Below are positions 23,468-31,778 of a stretch of 34,997 nucleotides of DNA, in pieces (the stretch's first letter is position 1; every line of letters starts with the position of its first letter). The stretch is from JASJCL01 sp050291585 (GTDB lineage: Bacteria; Desulfobacterota; Desulfobacteria; Desulfobacterales; Desulfosarcinaceae). The DNA lies in the NCBI GenBank assembly GCA_050291585.1, contig JBNKKA010000020.1, forward strand, positions 1-34,997. Reading direction: 5' to 3'. Under the pieces are notes generated by a model. The model saw only the letters and a program-made list of their open reading frames with translations, searched no databases and had not been told where the DNA came from. A program made the position numbers and the translations under genes.

Positions 23468-24424
23468 TTATTCGATGATGCGTTTGGCGATTTTGGTGTA
23501 GCTACGCGGAATCTGGACCCCCAGAACCGAAGCCATTTTGGTATTGAGAATGAGATTACCTTTGCGGCTTTTTACAATGGGAATGCTTCCTGCTGAAGTA
23601 CCATCAAGGATCTCTAAGGCCGAAGTGGCAGCCCATTCCCCATGCTCCTCGGCCGATTTCGTGTAGCCGATAAAAGCGTATTCAATCAGCCAGTCCAGCA
23701 CACAACCCGTTGGGATACGGGTATTGTCGCGGATCACGCGCTTGGCGGTGGCGTCATCCCAATCGGTGATCCCGGCGTTGTTGCCTATAATGAGGATATC
23801 CACCTCATTCTGGAGCGCCTTGTATTCTGTCGTCCAGGCATCAAAGTCCTTTGCATACCTCTGAATATACTTAATATCTATTTCTGAGTCATAGGCTTCC
23901 CCATCCATCCGTTCCGTCAATGTATCACTGGCCAAGTAGCCCACCCTAGTCACCCGGCGGAAGTGCTTCAGGGAGTAAATTAGCTTGGCTACCGGAGAGA
24001 CTTCGATCATGCCGGTCACATTTCGGAAGGGAAACCCATATTTGCTAACTTCATTGTTCACCCCACAGAAGACGAAGGGCAGGTCAGCATCTTTATAGTG
24101 GGGTTGGATGATATATTTGGACGCATTGTCGTCCGAAGCGATGACCACATCGGGCCTAAAGGATTTGATTAAATCTATGGCTTTACGGGCGGATTCCTTT
24201 TTATAATCCTCACTGGGGTTGCGTTTGGTATCCATGCGAAAGATGCGTAGGTCGATATCTTTATCTTTTAATACGCTCTTTATTCCCCGAGTTATACCAT
24301 CACTCCAGTCGTAGCCCTGGTGATAAGAATCGATGTAGAGAACCTTTTTGCTGGCGAAAGCGGCGCTAGTCGTAAGCAGTAATGACAGCAGGCAAATTGT
24401 TAAAAAAAGTGTCCGGCGCTTCAT
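23468..24424 (-). CDS. PF04392-type ABC substrate-binding protein
   Basis: A 318-residue periplasmic binding protein of the ABC_sub_bind family. The signal peptide is at 1-24 (hydrophobic LFLTICLLSLLLTTSAAFA). The mature protein starts KKVLYIDSYHQGYDWSDGITRGI, a hallmark of the family, and shows VIASDDNASKYIIQPHYKD and a C-lobe with WAATSALEILDGTSAGSIPI. No cognate permease or ATPase is adjacent, and members of this family are often paired with sensor proteins. It may present a ligand to the chemosensory receptor whose cluster starts 278 bases downstream. Strong AAGGAG ribosome site. Confidence 0.85.
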   Translation of the reverse strand: MKRRTLFLTICLLSLLLTTSAAFASKKVLYIDSYHQGYDWSDGITRGIKSVLKDKDIDLRIFRMDTKRNPSEDYKKESARKAIDLIKSFRPDVVIASDDNASKYIIQPHYKDADLPFVFCGVNNEVSKYGFPFRNVTGMIEVSPVAKLIYSLKHFRRVTRVGYLASDTLTERMDGEAYDSEIDIKYIQRYAKDFDAWTTEYKALQNEVDILIIGNNAGITDWDDATAKRVIRDNTRIPTGCVLDWLIEYAFIGYTKSAEEHGEWAATSALEILDGTSAGSIPIVKSRKGNLILNTKMASVLGVQIPRSYTKIAKRIIE

Positions 24425-24761
24425 GCGATCTCCTTAGTGAGCAAATCAATAGGTTAATAATGCGCGTATCGGGCACCCAGACGGCGCGGCTCAAAGTCGT
24501 CGAAGGACAAATGACCAGATTAAAGCAATGCCGTTTCTGAAGGCACCAATGACGGATATTCAGGCCGCCGGTGAGTGCCTCTTGGGGATCCCGCTATCTT
24601 ATTGTTTCAGTTGTTTCCACCACAGAGCGAAAATGAAACGCTGAATAACGCTTCGGCGTTAAAATGATCGGCAAAAAGGGAATTTTCTTGAGAGAATTTT
24701 AGAAAAGCAGTGGGATGGGGCGGAAGGCGTTATCGTTTCGATTTAGAGGACTATAAAAAGC
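24425..24761. other. Intergenic region, small hairpin only
   Basis: No gene is supported in this 337-base gap between the outer-membrane barrel and the binding-protein gene. A perfect 6-base-pair inverted repeat with a TTCG loop on the plus strand lies at 24646-24661, about 100 bases past the barrel's stop codon. It has no T-run in either direction. I see no clear promoter. Confidence 0.4.
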
Positions 24762-25823
24762 TTAAAAGGCGTAGTCCACCCCAAGGAGGAGGCTTTGGGA
24801 TGTCCAGTTGACTTTGTTGAGACGGGTCTCGTCCGCAAGTCCGCTAGACAGGTAAACGCGATCGGTACCCGCATTGGTAGACCAATCCTGATAGTTGAAA
24901 CGCAAGCTGAGGCCTAAATTAAAGGGAAACTGGCAGCGCCACTTGGCGGCCACAACAAAACCAGTGCCAGCGGCTTCATGTTCAAAGCTCTCCGGGTGAG
25001 CCAGATCGGAGCGCAGATTCCAGTCCGCCGAGGCAGAATAGTCGACCCAATGATATTCCAGGCCCAAACCAAAAGCCATGATCAGTGAGGGCCGCGGCAA
25101 TATCATGGTATAACAGGTATCGACACCCAACCAGGGGCCCCGCCAACGCGCATCGTAGCTGCTGTCGAGGTTATCGAACGCGCCCACATCGGGGGGATTG
25201 AGATGCAAGTCCGTGTCCGGTTCGGAGACGGTCTGGTAACCATCTGTCATGACGAGGTTCTGTTCGTGATAAGAGTAGCCCAGCAGGGGCGTTAGGGAGA
25301 TCCTTTTCTTGAAGAGCTTGAAGCGATAGCCCGTCGCAACGGACATATCCCTGACCTCGCCCTCGTCGGCGCTGTTATTGGACCGCGACCACTCCTCGGT
25401 GCGATTGTTACCCTTGTAATCGGAGTCCTGGTTTTCACCGTCGTAGATCGTCCCCTGGCTAAAAGCCAAACGAAAGAAGAAATGGTCGGCAAAGAGGGTC
25501 TCATTGGAGAGCCCCACCTGGTAGATATCCAGATCCCGCCAGGTCAATTCTGACAAGACGTTCACCGCCACATCACTATGCTGGGTATAATCGAAAAGCC
25601 TTCCGGCGATGCTCCAGTCGAGTTCATCACGCCGATAGCCGGTCTCCACGATGAGGCGGCTCTGAACCCCATCATTGCCAAATTCCTGAGCGCCCTGTCG
25701 GGGGGATGCCGGAGCAGCGGAAGCGGCCTGGAGGGTGTCAATGGGAAATCCAAAAACCCACAGGAAAAAAAACATAGCACAAACAGCGTATGAGTACCCG
25801 ACCCGTTGTGATGAGGCGTGCAT
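24762..25823 (-). CDS. Omptin-like outer-membrane beta-barrel protein
   Basis: A 353-residue exported barrel protein. Residues 1-36 are a signal peptide (FFFLWVFGF, cleavage near LQAASA). The remainder alternates aromatic beta strands and polar loops and ends in YAF, the usual outer-membrane C-terminal Phe. The layout resembles omptins (OmpT): SELTWRDLDI near 91, YDGENQDSDYKG near 127, RWRGPWLGVDTCY near 226 and LGLEYHWVDYS near 253. D133 and D135 fall where the omptin Asp pair lies, but the Asp-x-His dyad is not clear (D273 and H276 are the nearest). It could be an omptin-fold protease or a non-enzymatic relative. Promoter candidate at 25992-26020. Confidence 0.6.
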   Translation of the reverse strand: MHASSQRVGYSYAVCAMFFFLWVFGFPIDTLQAASAAPASPRQGAQEFGNDGVQSRLIVETGYRRDELDWSIAGRLFDYTQHSDVAVNVLSELTWRDLDIYQVGLSNETLFADHFFFRLAFSQGTIYDGENQDSDYKGNNRTEEWSRSNNSADEGEVRDMSVATGYRFKLFKKRISLTPLLGYSYHEQNLVMTDGYQTVSEPDTDLHLNPPDVGAFDNLDSSYDARWRGPWLGVDTCYTMILPRPSLIMAFGLGLEYHWVDYSASADWNLRSDLAHPESFEHEAAGTGFVVAAKWRCQFPFNLGLSLRFNYQDWSTNAGTDRVYLSSGLADETRLNKVNWTSQSLLLGVDYAF

Positions 25824-25991
25824 ATATCGTCTTCCTTTTCTCTGACCTAGGCAAAACGCTCAGCTTTGATCTGAGAATTATCGGCTTCAGCAGGCATCGC
25901 TTGAGGGCATTGGTTAAAAACGATGGGCTTCAGCAATTCAGCAAAAACCATTGATGTAGTGTTTTGAGGCGTGAGGATTTGGTGACATACA

Positions 25992-26020
25992 ATTTTGAAA
26001 CATAATTGATTATTCGTCAA
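25992..26020 (-). promoter_or_regulatory. Candidate sigma-70 promoter for the outer-membrane barrel gene
   Basis: On the minus strand TTGACG (26015-26020) is followed by a 17-base spacer and CAAAAT (25992-25997; 4 of 6 to TATAAT). It would give a leader of about 160 bases before the ATG at 25823. Confidence 0.35.
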
Positions 26021-26111
26021 ATGTCCAAGTATTTAAAGGGGGTAATCAGCATTCAGACGAAAGGTATGAAGGCTCAACAGACAAGCCGGTCACGATGGTG
26101 GGCGGTATGTG

Positions 26112-26315
26112 TTATTGAATTTCGCTCAGTTTGCCATGCCAGGCGCACTGGTCGCAATAGCTTTCGGGGTCACAGCTCATGTCCGGTACATCGGCAGGAT
26201 CCAGGTCGGGTTCAAAACAGATCTGCCCCGCTTTGCATTCAAATTCGACGATATCGAAGGCATCATCTGGGTTTTTAATATAAAAACGTTCGCATGCACA
26301 GATGGGACAGGCCAT
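26112..26315 (-). CDS. Small Cys-rich protein, probable metal-binding
   Basis: A 67-residue acidic protein with eight cysteines (3, 6, 8, 27, 33, 48, 54, 57), including CPxCxC at the start and CDQC near the end, the pattern of a metal-binding ribbon. No named family recognised. A strong ribosome site (aaggagg) precedes the ATG. It lies 93 bases after rubrerythrin on the same strand, with a stable hairpin between them, so it is probably co-expressed and could be a redox or metal partner. That partnership is inference from position only. Confidence 0.65.
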   Translation of the reverse strand: MACPICACERFYIKNPDDAFDIVEFECKAGQICFEPDLDPADVPDMSCDPESYCDQCAWHGKLSEIQ

Positions 26316-26354
26316 GGGTCCTCCTTGGAGACGCGGACAGATAGAATCCGGCCA

Positions 26355-26380
26355 GCCCGCCGCTCGGATGCGAGCGGCGG
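26355..26380 (-). other. Strong hairpin between rubrerythrin and the Cys-rich gene
   Basis: A perfect 10-base-pair GC-rich stem (26355-26364 with 26371-26380) with a 6-base loop. No T-run follows on the minus strand, so full termination is unlikely; partial termination or 3'-end protection of the rubrerythrin message is possible. Confidence 0.5.
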
Positions 26381-26408
26381 GAGACGAAAAAACGGCTGGA
26401 ATCCGATA

Positions 26409-26903
26409 TTAGTCTACCTTGAAGAAAGCCTTCGCCTTGGCCTTGCAAACCGGACAGACATCAGGCACTTCATCCTCACAGGTGTATCCGCACACCGAAC
26501 AGACATAATAGGTCACATCCGCCTGCTGGTCGAGGTTATCCAGGGCTTTCTGATACAGTTCGGCATGGATCTTCTCCACCTCGTTGGCGAAGGTGAAGGT
26601 GCGCACGGCGGCCTTGTTGCCCTCCTCCTCGGCGGCGGCGATCATGTCGGGATACATATCCTGGAACTCAAAGGTCTCGCCGGCAATGGCAGCCTTGAGG
26701 TTCTCGGCGGTGGCGTTGACCCCCTTGGCGACCTTGAGGTGGCTGTGGGCATGAACGGTTTCAGCCGCAGCAGCGGCACGGAACAATCTGGCCGCCTGGG
26801 CGAACCCCTCAGCGTCCGCTTTCTCTGCAAAAGCCAGGTACTTGCGGTTGGCCTGAGATTCGCCGGCGAATGCATCCATCAGGTTTTTATCGGTCTTACT
26901 CAA
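26409..26903 (-). CDS. rbr: Rubrerythrin
   Basis: A rubrerythrin of 164 residues, using TTG at 26903. The first ATG, at 26918, would place the strong Shine-Dalgarno AAGGAGG inside codons 2-3; from the TTG five bases later the protein starts SKTDKNLMDAFAGESQANRKY, as rubrerythrins normally do. The di-iron domain shows glutamate ligands in AGESQANR, ETVHAHSH, GETFEFQ and NEVEKIHAE, with AEEEG between the last two. The C-terminal rubredoxin-like domain has CSVCGY and CPVC. It reduces hydrogen peroxide in anaerobes. A promoter candidate lies upstream. Confidence 0.93.
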   Translation of the reverse strand: MSKTDKNLMDAFAGESQANRKYLAFAEKADAEGFAQAARLFRAAAAAETVHAHSHLKVAKGVNATAENLKAAIAGETFEFQDMYPDMIAAAEEEGNKAAVRTFTFANEVEKIHAELYQKALDNLDQQADVTYYVCSVCGYTCEDEVPDVCPVCKAKAKAFFKVD

Positions 26904-27373
26904 TGGGTCCTCCTTCATTTTTTGGGATTATTTAAATTGCGTTGGCCTATTGGTCGAAATGCGAAAGGCGATATGCTCTGTTCAATCGATAATATAGACT
27001 CTAACAAAAAACATGCCAATACATGCATTCAGCTGTCAACTATTTATCCATCTGATTTCATAACAATTTCACCTATGACAAAAAAGTCTTCCTGCCCAAG
27101 AGCGGTGTTCCGCCCAAAGCGGAACTTGAGCCGCGAGAATAGGGCAACCTGGAAAGCAAGCGCAGTATTGCAAGGGTTTAGACGGTCTCGAATTGTCTCG
27201 AGCATAGAAATGGAACATGATGCAACCTTGAGACACTTCCTTCTGTGTCCCCCATTGGATCCCATGGGATGTCGCAGACAATTCGATTCCAATACCAAGG
27301 ATTCAATGCTAAAAGCCTGACCGATCGCAAACGCGTTTCTGGATCTATCCCGAGAAGAAACATCGTTGACACC
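26904..27373. other. Divergent intergenic region between rubrerythrin and lnt
   Basis: Holds the rubrerythrin promoter at 26991-27019. A 7-base-pair inverted repeat with a 5-base loop lies at 27107-27125 (GTTCCGC/GCGGAAC). Open frames cross this stretch on both strands, but none has a ribosome site or a recognisable domain. No gene is supported. Confidence 0.4.
26991..27019 (-). promoter_or_regulatory. Sigma-70 promoter for rubrerythrin
   Basis: On the minus strand TTGGCA (27014-27019, 5 of 6) is followed by a 17-base spacer and TATATT (26991-26996, 5 of 6). This gives a leader of about 80 bases before the TTG start. It is the best promoter match found in the window. Confidence 0.6.
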
Positions 27374-28957
27374 ATGATGAGCACCCATAATTCGCCCACT
27401 ATCCAAAAATGGATTGCAGCCATTTTTTCCGGCCTGCTCCTGACGGCCAGTTTTCCAAGGCTGGCGTGGTATCCGCTTGCCTGGATCGCCTGGGTGCCGC
27501 TCTTAATGGCCATCCGCGACAGTGGCAGGCGGGAGAGTTTTCGCCTGGGCTTCAGCGCTGGCCTGACGCACTACCTGACCCTACTCTACTGGGTGGTTCA
27601 CACCATGCACCACTACGGCCACCTGCCCATCTGGCAGTGCGTACCCATCCTGGGACTCATGGCAGCCTATCTGGCCGCATATACCGGCCTCCTGACCGCC
27701 TGGATGAGCACCCGGCCGGCCAATCTGGCTAGCCTGATCCTCTTTCCCGTTGTTGGGGTCGCCTTGGAGTATGTGCGCGCCCACTTTCTGACCGGTTTCC
27801 CCTGGGAATTGCTGGGCTACTCCCAATTCCGCTTCCTGACCATGATCCAGATCGCCGATATCCTGGGTGTCTACGGCGTCTCGGCCCTGGTATTCCTGGT
27901 CAACACTGGTATCGTCTTTCTTCTCCTTGTCCTATTGAAACAAACCTGGCGGTGGCAACCGGTAAGCACTGGATTGGTTCGCTGGGGCTTGCCACTAATT
28001 GCACTGGTTCTGACTGCCACCTGGGGATACGGCCATCAACGTCTCAAGACCATCACAAAAATCGCCTTGGACAGCCCCCAGGCGGAGATCGCCGTCATCC
28101 AGGGCAACATCGACCAGGCCCAAAAATGGGACCCGGCTTATCAACAAGCGACCATCGCAAAATACGCCCGTCTCTCCCGACGAGCCGTCGCCGATGGAGC
28201 CGCCTTGATTATCTGGCCCGAAACGGCAACCCCCTTCTACCTCTTTCGCAACCAAGCGCTATCGAATCAGGTCCTGGCCGGGATAAAGGCGGCGGGCACC
28301 GACTTCCTGGTGGGTAGCCCTGCATACAGCCACATGGAGGGGGTGCTGCAATTGCGCAACAGCACTTATCTGATCGACAAAGAGGCCCAGCTGCAAGGTA
28401 GCTATGAAAAAGTTCACCTGGTCCCCTTCGGCGAATATGTACCCCTCAAACGCTGGATGCCTTTTCTGGGCAAACTGGTGGCCGAGGTGGGGGATTTCAA
28501 ACCCGGCCTGAAAGGCACGACCTTGGACTGGGACGGCGTCAAACTCGGACCGCTGATCTGCTACGAGATCATCTTCCCACGCCTGGCCAGGGCCATGTCG
28601 ACCGAAGGGGCCCACCTGCTGGTCAGCCAGACCAACGATGCCTGGTTCGGCCGCACCAGTGCCGCCTATCAGCACTTCTCAATGGGTGTCCTCCGGGCAG
28701 TTGAGAATCGACGCGGCCTGGTGAGAGCCGCCAACACAGGCATCAGCGGCTATATCGATCCCACGGGACAGATCCTCCAGCAAACGGATCTGTTTGAAGA
28801 GAAGGCCTTGACCCGATCGGTGGCCCTGCTGGACACTCCAACCATATACACGCGCATCGGAGATCTATTTGCCCAGATTTGTCTGGTCCTTGCCGCTGTA
28901 AATCTGATATGGCCCTATAAAGCCCGGCCCCTATGGGCTCGCAAGGACAAAAAATAA
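27374..28957 (+). CDS. lnt: Apolipoprotein N-acyltransferase
   Basis: A 527-residue inner-membrane enzyme that adds the third acyl chain to lipoproteins. The start is one of two adjacent ATGs (27374, 27377); the upstream frame back to 27245 reads as non-coding. About seven hydrophobic helices occupy residues 10-240. The nitrilase-type periplasmic domain has the triad E283 (IWPETATP), K346 (EKVHLVPFGEYVP) and C396 (ICYEIIFP), matching the E. coli order E267/K335/C387. A last helix lies near the C-terminus. prfB follows 82 bases downstream on the same strand. It would serve the Slp lipoprotein seen in this window, among others. Confidence 0.95.
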   Translation: MMSTHNSPTIQKWIAAIFSGLLLTASFPRLAWYPLAWIAWVPLLMAIRDSGRRESFRLGFSAGLTHYLTLLYWVVHTMHHYGHLPIWQCVPILGLMAAYLAAYTGLLTAWMSTRPANLASLILFPVVGVALEYVRAHFLTGFPWELLGYSQFRFLTMIQIADILGVYGVSALVFLVNTGIVFLLLVLLKQTWRWQPVSTGLVRWGLPLIALVLTATWGYGHQRLKTITKIALDSPQAEIAVIQGNIDQAQKWDPAYQQATIAKYARLSRRAVADGAALIIWPETATPFYLFRNQALSNQVLAGIKAAGTDFLVGSPAYSHMEGVLQLRNSTYLIDKEAQLQGSYEKVHLVPFGEYVPLKRWMPFLGKLVAEVGDFKPGLKGTTLDWDGVKLGPLICYEIIFPRLARAMSTEGAHLLVSQTNDAWFGRTSAAYQHFSMGVLRAVENRRGLVRAANTGISGYIDPTGQILQQTDLFEEKALTRSVALLDTPTIYTRIGDLFAQICLVLAAVNLIWPYKARPLWARKDKK

Positions 28958-29039
28958 AACTGGAGAATGCGAAATAAGCCGGTTGCGTTGCTCTATCAAG
29001 TGCAACCCGCCGTCATATTGAATGCTTAGGAGGACAACC

Positions 29040-30168
29040 ATGACAACCGAACTAAAAACCCAGCTCAAATCTCTGCAGGAACGCCTGGAACAAGTAAAGG
29101 ATTGTCTTTGACCTGGCTGAGGCCGAAAACAGACTGAAAGAGCTGGAGCATACCCTTGCCCGCGAGGGCTTCTGGGACACTCCCGAGGCGACCAAAGGCG
29201 TCCTTCGAGAGCGATCCCTCATATCGGGCCAGATCGACACTTTCCGCAAACTGGAGTCCGACCTGGAGGAGAACAACCTCCTCCTGGAGATGGCCGAAGA
29301 GGAGGAGGATGAGGCCACCCTGGCCGAGGTGGTCGCACAGGTGTCGACTTTAGACAAACGCATGGAAACCTTCTCCCTGGGCCTCATGCTCGACGGCGAA
29401 GCCGACCCCAACAACGCCATCATCTCCATCAACGCCGGCGCCGGGGGCACCGAAGCCCAGGACTGGGCCGAGATGCTTTTCCGCATGTATCAGCGTTGGG
29501 TAGAACGCAAGGGGTATAAGATTGAAGTAATCGACTACCAGCCTGGGGACGAGGCCGGCATCAAAAGCGTGACCTTCACGGCCGGTGGCGAATACGCTTT
29601 CGGTTATCTCAAGGCGGAGTCGGGGGTGCACCGCCTGGTGCGTATCTCGCCCTTCAACGCCAGCGGTAAGCGCCACACCTCCTTTGCCTCGGTGTTCGTC
29701 TACCCCGAACTGGACAATGAGATCGAGGTGGAGGTGGACGAAAAAGACCTCCGCGTGGATGTTTTCCGGGCCAGTGGGGCCGGTGGCCAGCATGTCAACA
29801 AGACCAGCAGCGCCGTGCGCATCACCCACCTGCCCTCGGGCATCGTGGTCCAGTGCCAGCAGGAGAAATCCCAGCATCGCAACCGCGACCTGGCCATGAA
29901 GGTATTGAAGTCCCGCCTCTACCAGGTGGAGGTCCAGAAGCAGGAGGAGAAGATGCAGGCGATCCACGACAACAAAGAGGATATCGCCTGGGGTAGTCAG
30001 ATTCGCTCCTACGTGCTGCACCCCTACCAGATGGTCAAAGACCACCGCATCGGAATGGATGTGGGCAACGTCACCGCCGTTCTGGATGGCGATCTGGATC
30101 CCTTCATCAAAGGGGTTCTACTCATGCGCAGCACCGCCAAGGGCGGCGGTGCAAAAGCGCCAGCCTGA
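29040..30168 (+). CDS. prfB: Peptide chain release factor 2 with programmed +1 frameshift
   Basis: Release factor 2, recognising UGA and UAA. The ATG at 29040 follows an AGGAGG site. Twenty-three codons are read to CTT (29106-29108), then an in-frame TGA (29109-29111) within CTTTGAC; shifting +1 continues from GAC at 29110 to 30168, giving 375 residues. A Shine-Dalgarno-like AAAGGA just before the slip site completes the classic autoregulatory frameshift. The downstream protein carries the RF2 codon-recognition SPF tripeptide (29647-29655) and the catalytic GGQ (29782-29790). Without the shift only a 23-residue peptide is made, so RF2 level controls its own synthesis. A terminator follows. 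Confidence 0.96.
29098..29112 (+). promoter_or_regulatory. RF2 programmed frameshift site
   Basis: The string runs AAG GAT TGT CTT TGA C in the zero frame. It has the conserved CUUUGAC slip element, with an SD-like AAAGGA upstream of it. A slow UGA decoding event lets the peptidyl-tRNA slip from CUU to UUU. Confidence 0.93.
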
Positions 30169-30191
30169 CCGCTTTCCAATATCTGAAAACA

Positions 30192-30235
30192 AAACCGCCG
30201 ACCTGCGATGCACTGCAGACCGGCGGTTTGGTTTT
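30192..30235. terminator. Bidirectional terminator between prfB and nfnB
   Basis: A 9-base-pair stem (AAACCGCCG at 30192-30200 with CGGCGGTTT at 30221-30229) flanked by A-rich sequence upstream and GGTTTT downstream. It sits between convergent genes and can terminate both. Confidence 0.7.
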
Positions 30236-30292
30236 CGAAAACCACTTCCAGAACAAGATCGCTACAGGCGCCGTTTCTGGGGGTGCGCCTGG

Positions 30293-31705
30293 TTACCAAC
30301 CCCAAGTCAGATACTGGTGAATCGAATCCGCGGCCTGACGCCCGGCGCCCATGGCCAGGATCACAGTGGCGGCCCCGGTGACAATGTCGCCCCCGGCCCA
30401 GACCCCACGCATGGAGGTCTTGCCATTGACCGGGTCGGCATCGATATAGCCCCACTGGTTGAGGCGCAGCTCGGGGGTGTCCTGGGTGAGCAGGGGATTG
30501 GCCCCCGACCCCACTGCCACGATGGCCAGGTCGCAATCCAGATCGAACTCGGACCCTTCAATGACCACCGGACGCCGCCGGCCGGAATCGTCCGGCTCGC
30601 CCAACTCCATCTGCTGGCACGTCATGCCCGTAAGGCGCCCCTTCTCGTTGCCCAGGTACTGGGTCGGCGCGGTGAGGAGGTGGAATTCGATCCCCTCCTC
30701 CTCTGCGTGGTGGATCTCCTCCGCGCGGGCGGGCATCTCTTCCCTTGAGCGACGGTAGACGATGCGCACCCGCTCGGCGCCCAGACGCATGGCCGTGCGG
30801 GCCGAATCCATGGCCACGTTGCCGGCTCCCAGGACGATGACATCCTTGCCCATGGGAATCGGGGTGTCCACATCGGGGAATTTGTAGGCCTTCATCAAGT
30901 TGGCCCGCGTCAGGTACTCGTTGGCCGAAAGAACGCCGGTGAAGTTTTCGCCGGGAATGTTGAGAAACCGCGGCAGCCCCGCCCCAACCCCCAGATAGAT
31001 GGCATCGTAACCCTGGTCGAAAAGCTCGCCCAGGGAGATGGTGCGCCCCACCACCTGGTTGCACTCCACCTTGGCGCCCAGACGCTCTATGAAATTGACC
31101 TCCTGGGCGACGATCTCCTTGGGCAGCCGAAACTCGGGGATACCATAGACCAGCACACCGCCAGGCTTGTGAAAGGCCTCCAGGATAGTCACCGCGTGGC
31201 CCTTGGCCACCAGGTCGCCCGCCACGGTGAGACCCGAGGGACCCGAGCCTACCACAGCCACCTTCTTCCCGGTGGCGTCTTCCGTGGGGGGCAACTCACC
31301 GGTGCCGAATTCGCGCTCGTAGTCGGCGCAGAAGCGCTCCAGGTTGCCGATGGCCACCGGGTCGCCTTTTTTGCCCACGATGCAGAGCCCTTCGCACTGG
31401 ATCTCCTGGGGGCAGACCCTTCCGCAGACCGCCGGCAGGGCGTTCTTGCTCCACAGATTGCGGGTGGCTGCGGTGATGTCTCCCTTGGCGAGCAAGCCGA
31501 TGAAACCGGGGATATCGACATTCACCGGGCAGCCGTTTACACAGGCCGGTTTTTTACATTGCAGGCAGCGGCCGGCCTCGGCCATGGCCATTTCGGGGGT
31601 GTAGCCCGTGGGAACTTCCAGAAAATTTCGCCGGCGGACATTGGGGTCCTGCTCCGGCATGGGGGTTCGCCCGGGAGCCTTCGACTTCTTCTTTTTGTCT
31701 GACAT
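30293..31705 (-). CDS. nfnB: NADPH-dependent glutamate synthase small-chain-like protein, NfnB/NfnL
   Basis: A 470-residue flavoprotein. The ATG at 31705 is chosen because it follows AGGAGG; an ATG at 31726 lies upstream. The N-terminus (about 35-125) holds Fe-S cysteines in CLQCKKPACVNGCP and CGRVCPQEIQCEGLC. Two dinucleotide-binding motifs follow: VAVVGSGPSGLTVAG (FAD) and VIVLGAGNVAMDSA (NADPH). In the absence of the GltB large chain and with the NfnA-type gene 73 bases upstream, it is best read as the large subunit of the electron-bifurcating NADH-dependent ferredoxin:NADP oxidoreductase. An alternative is sulfide dehydrogenase (SudA), which is homologous. Confidence 0.88.
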   Translation of the reverse strand: MSDKKKKSKAPGRTPMPEQDPNVRRRNFLEVPTGYTPEMAMAEAGRCLQCKKPACVNGCPVNVDIPGFIGLLAKGDITAATRNLWSKNALPAVCGRVCPQEIQCEGLCIVGKKGDPVAIGNLERFCADYEREFGTGELPPTEDATGKKVAVVGSGPSGLTVAGDLVAKGHAVTILEAFHKPGGVLVYGIPEFRLPKEIVAQEVNFIERLGAKVECNQVVGRTISLGELFDQGYDAIYLGVGAGLPRFLNIPGENFTGVLSANEYLTRANLMKAYKFPDVDTPIPMGKDVIVLGAGNVAMDSARTAMRLGAERVRIVYRRSREEMPARAEEIHHAEEEGIEFHLLTAPTQYLGNEKGRLTGMTCQQMELGEPDDSGRRRPVVIEGSEFDLDCDLAIVAVGSGANPLLTQDTPELRLNQWGYIDADPVNGKTSMRGVWAGGDIVTGAATVILAMGAGRQAADSIHQYLTWGW

Positions 31706-31778
31706 ATTCTCCTCCTGACCGCCCAAGGCCCGATCCGTCTGAGGGATCTGGCCTGGGGGTCATGGTACTTGGATGATG

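Noticed and set aside
26109..27320. 403-codon plus-strand open frame
   Set aside because: Runs antisense across rubrerythrin and the Cys-rich gene and through their promoter; no recognisable domain.
27044..27406. 120-codon minus-strand frame upstream of lnt
   Set aside because: The C-terminal half (ending GQEDFFVIGEIVMK) looks protein-like, but there is no ribosome site or known domain, and the frame overlaps the lnt start; not supported.
29109..29111. TGA stop in prfB as a sequencing error or pseudogene
   Set aside because: The CTTTGAC context with an SD-like element is the conserved RF2 frameshift signal.
29350..30045. 231-codon minus-strand frame over prfB
   Set aside because: Antisense to RF2, whose SPF and GGQ motifs are intact.
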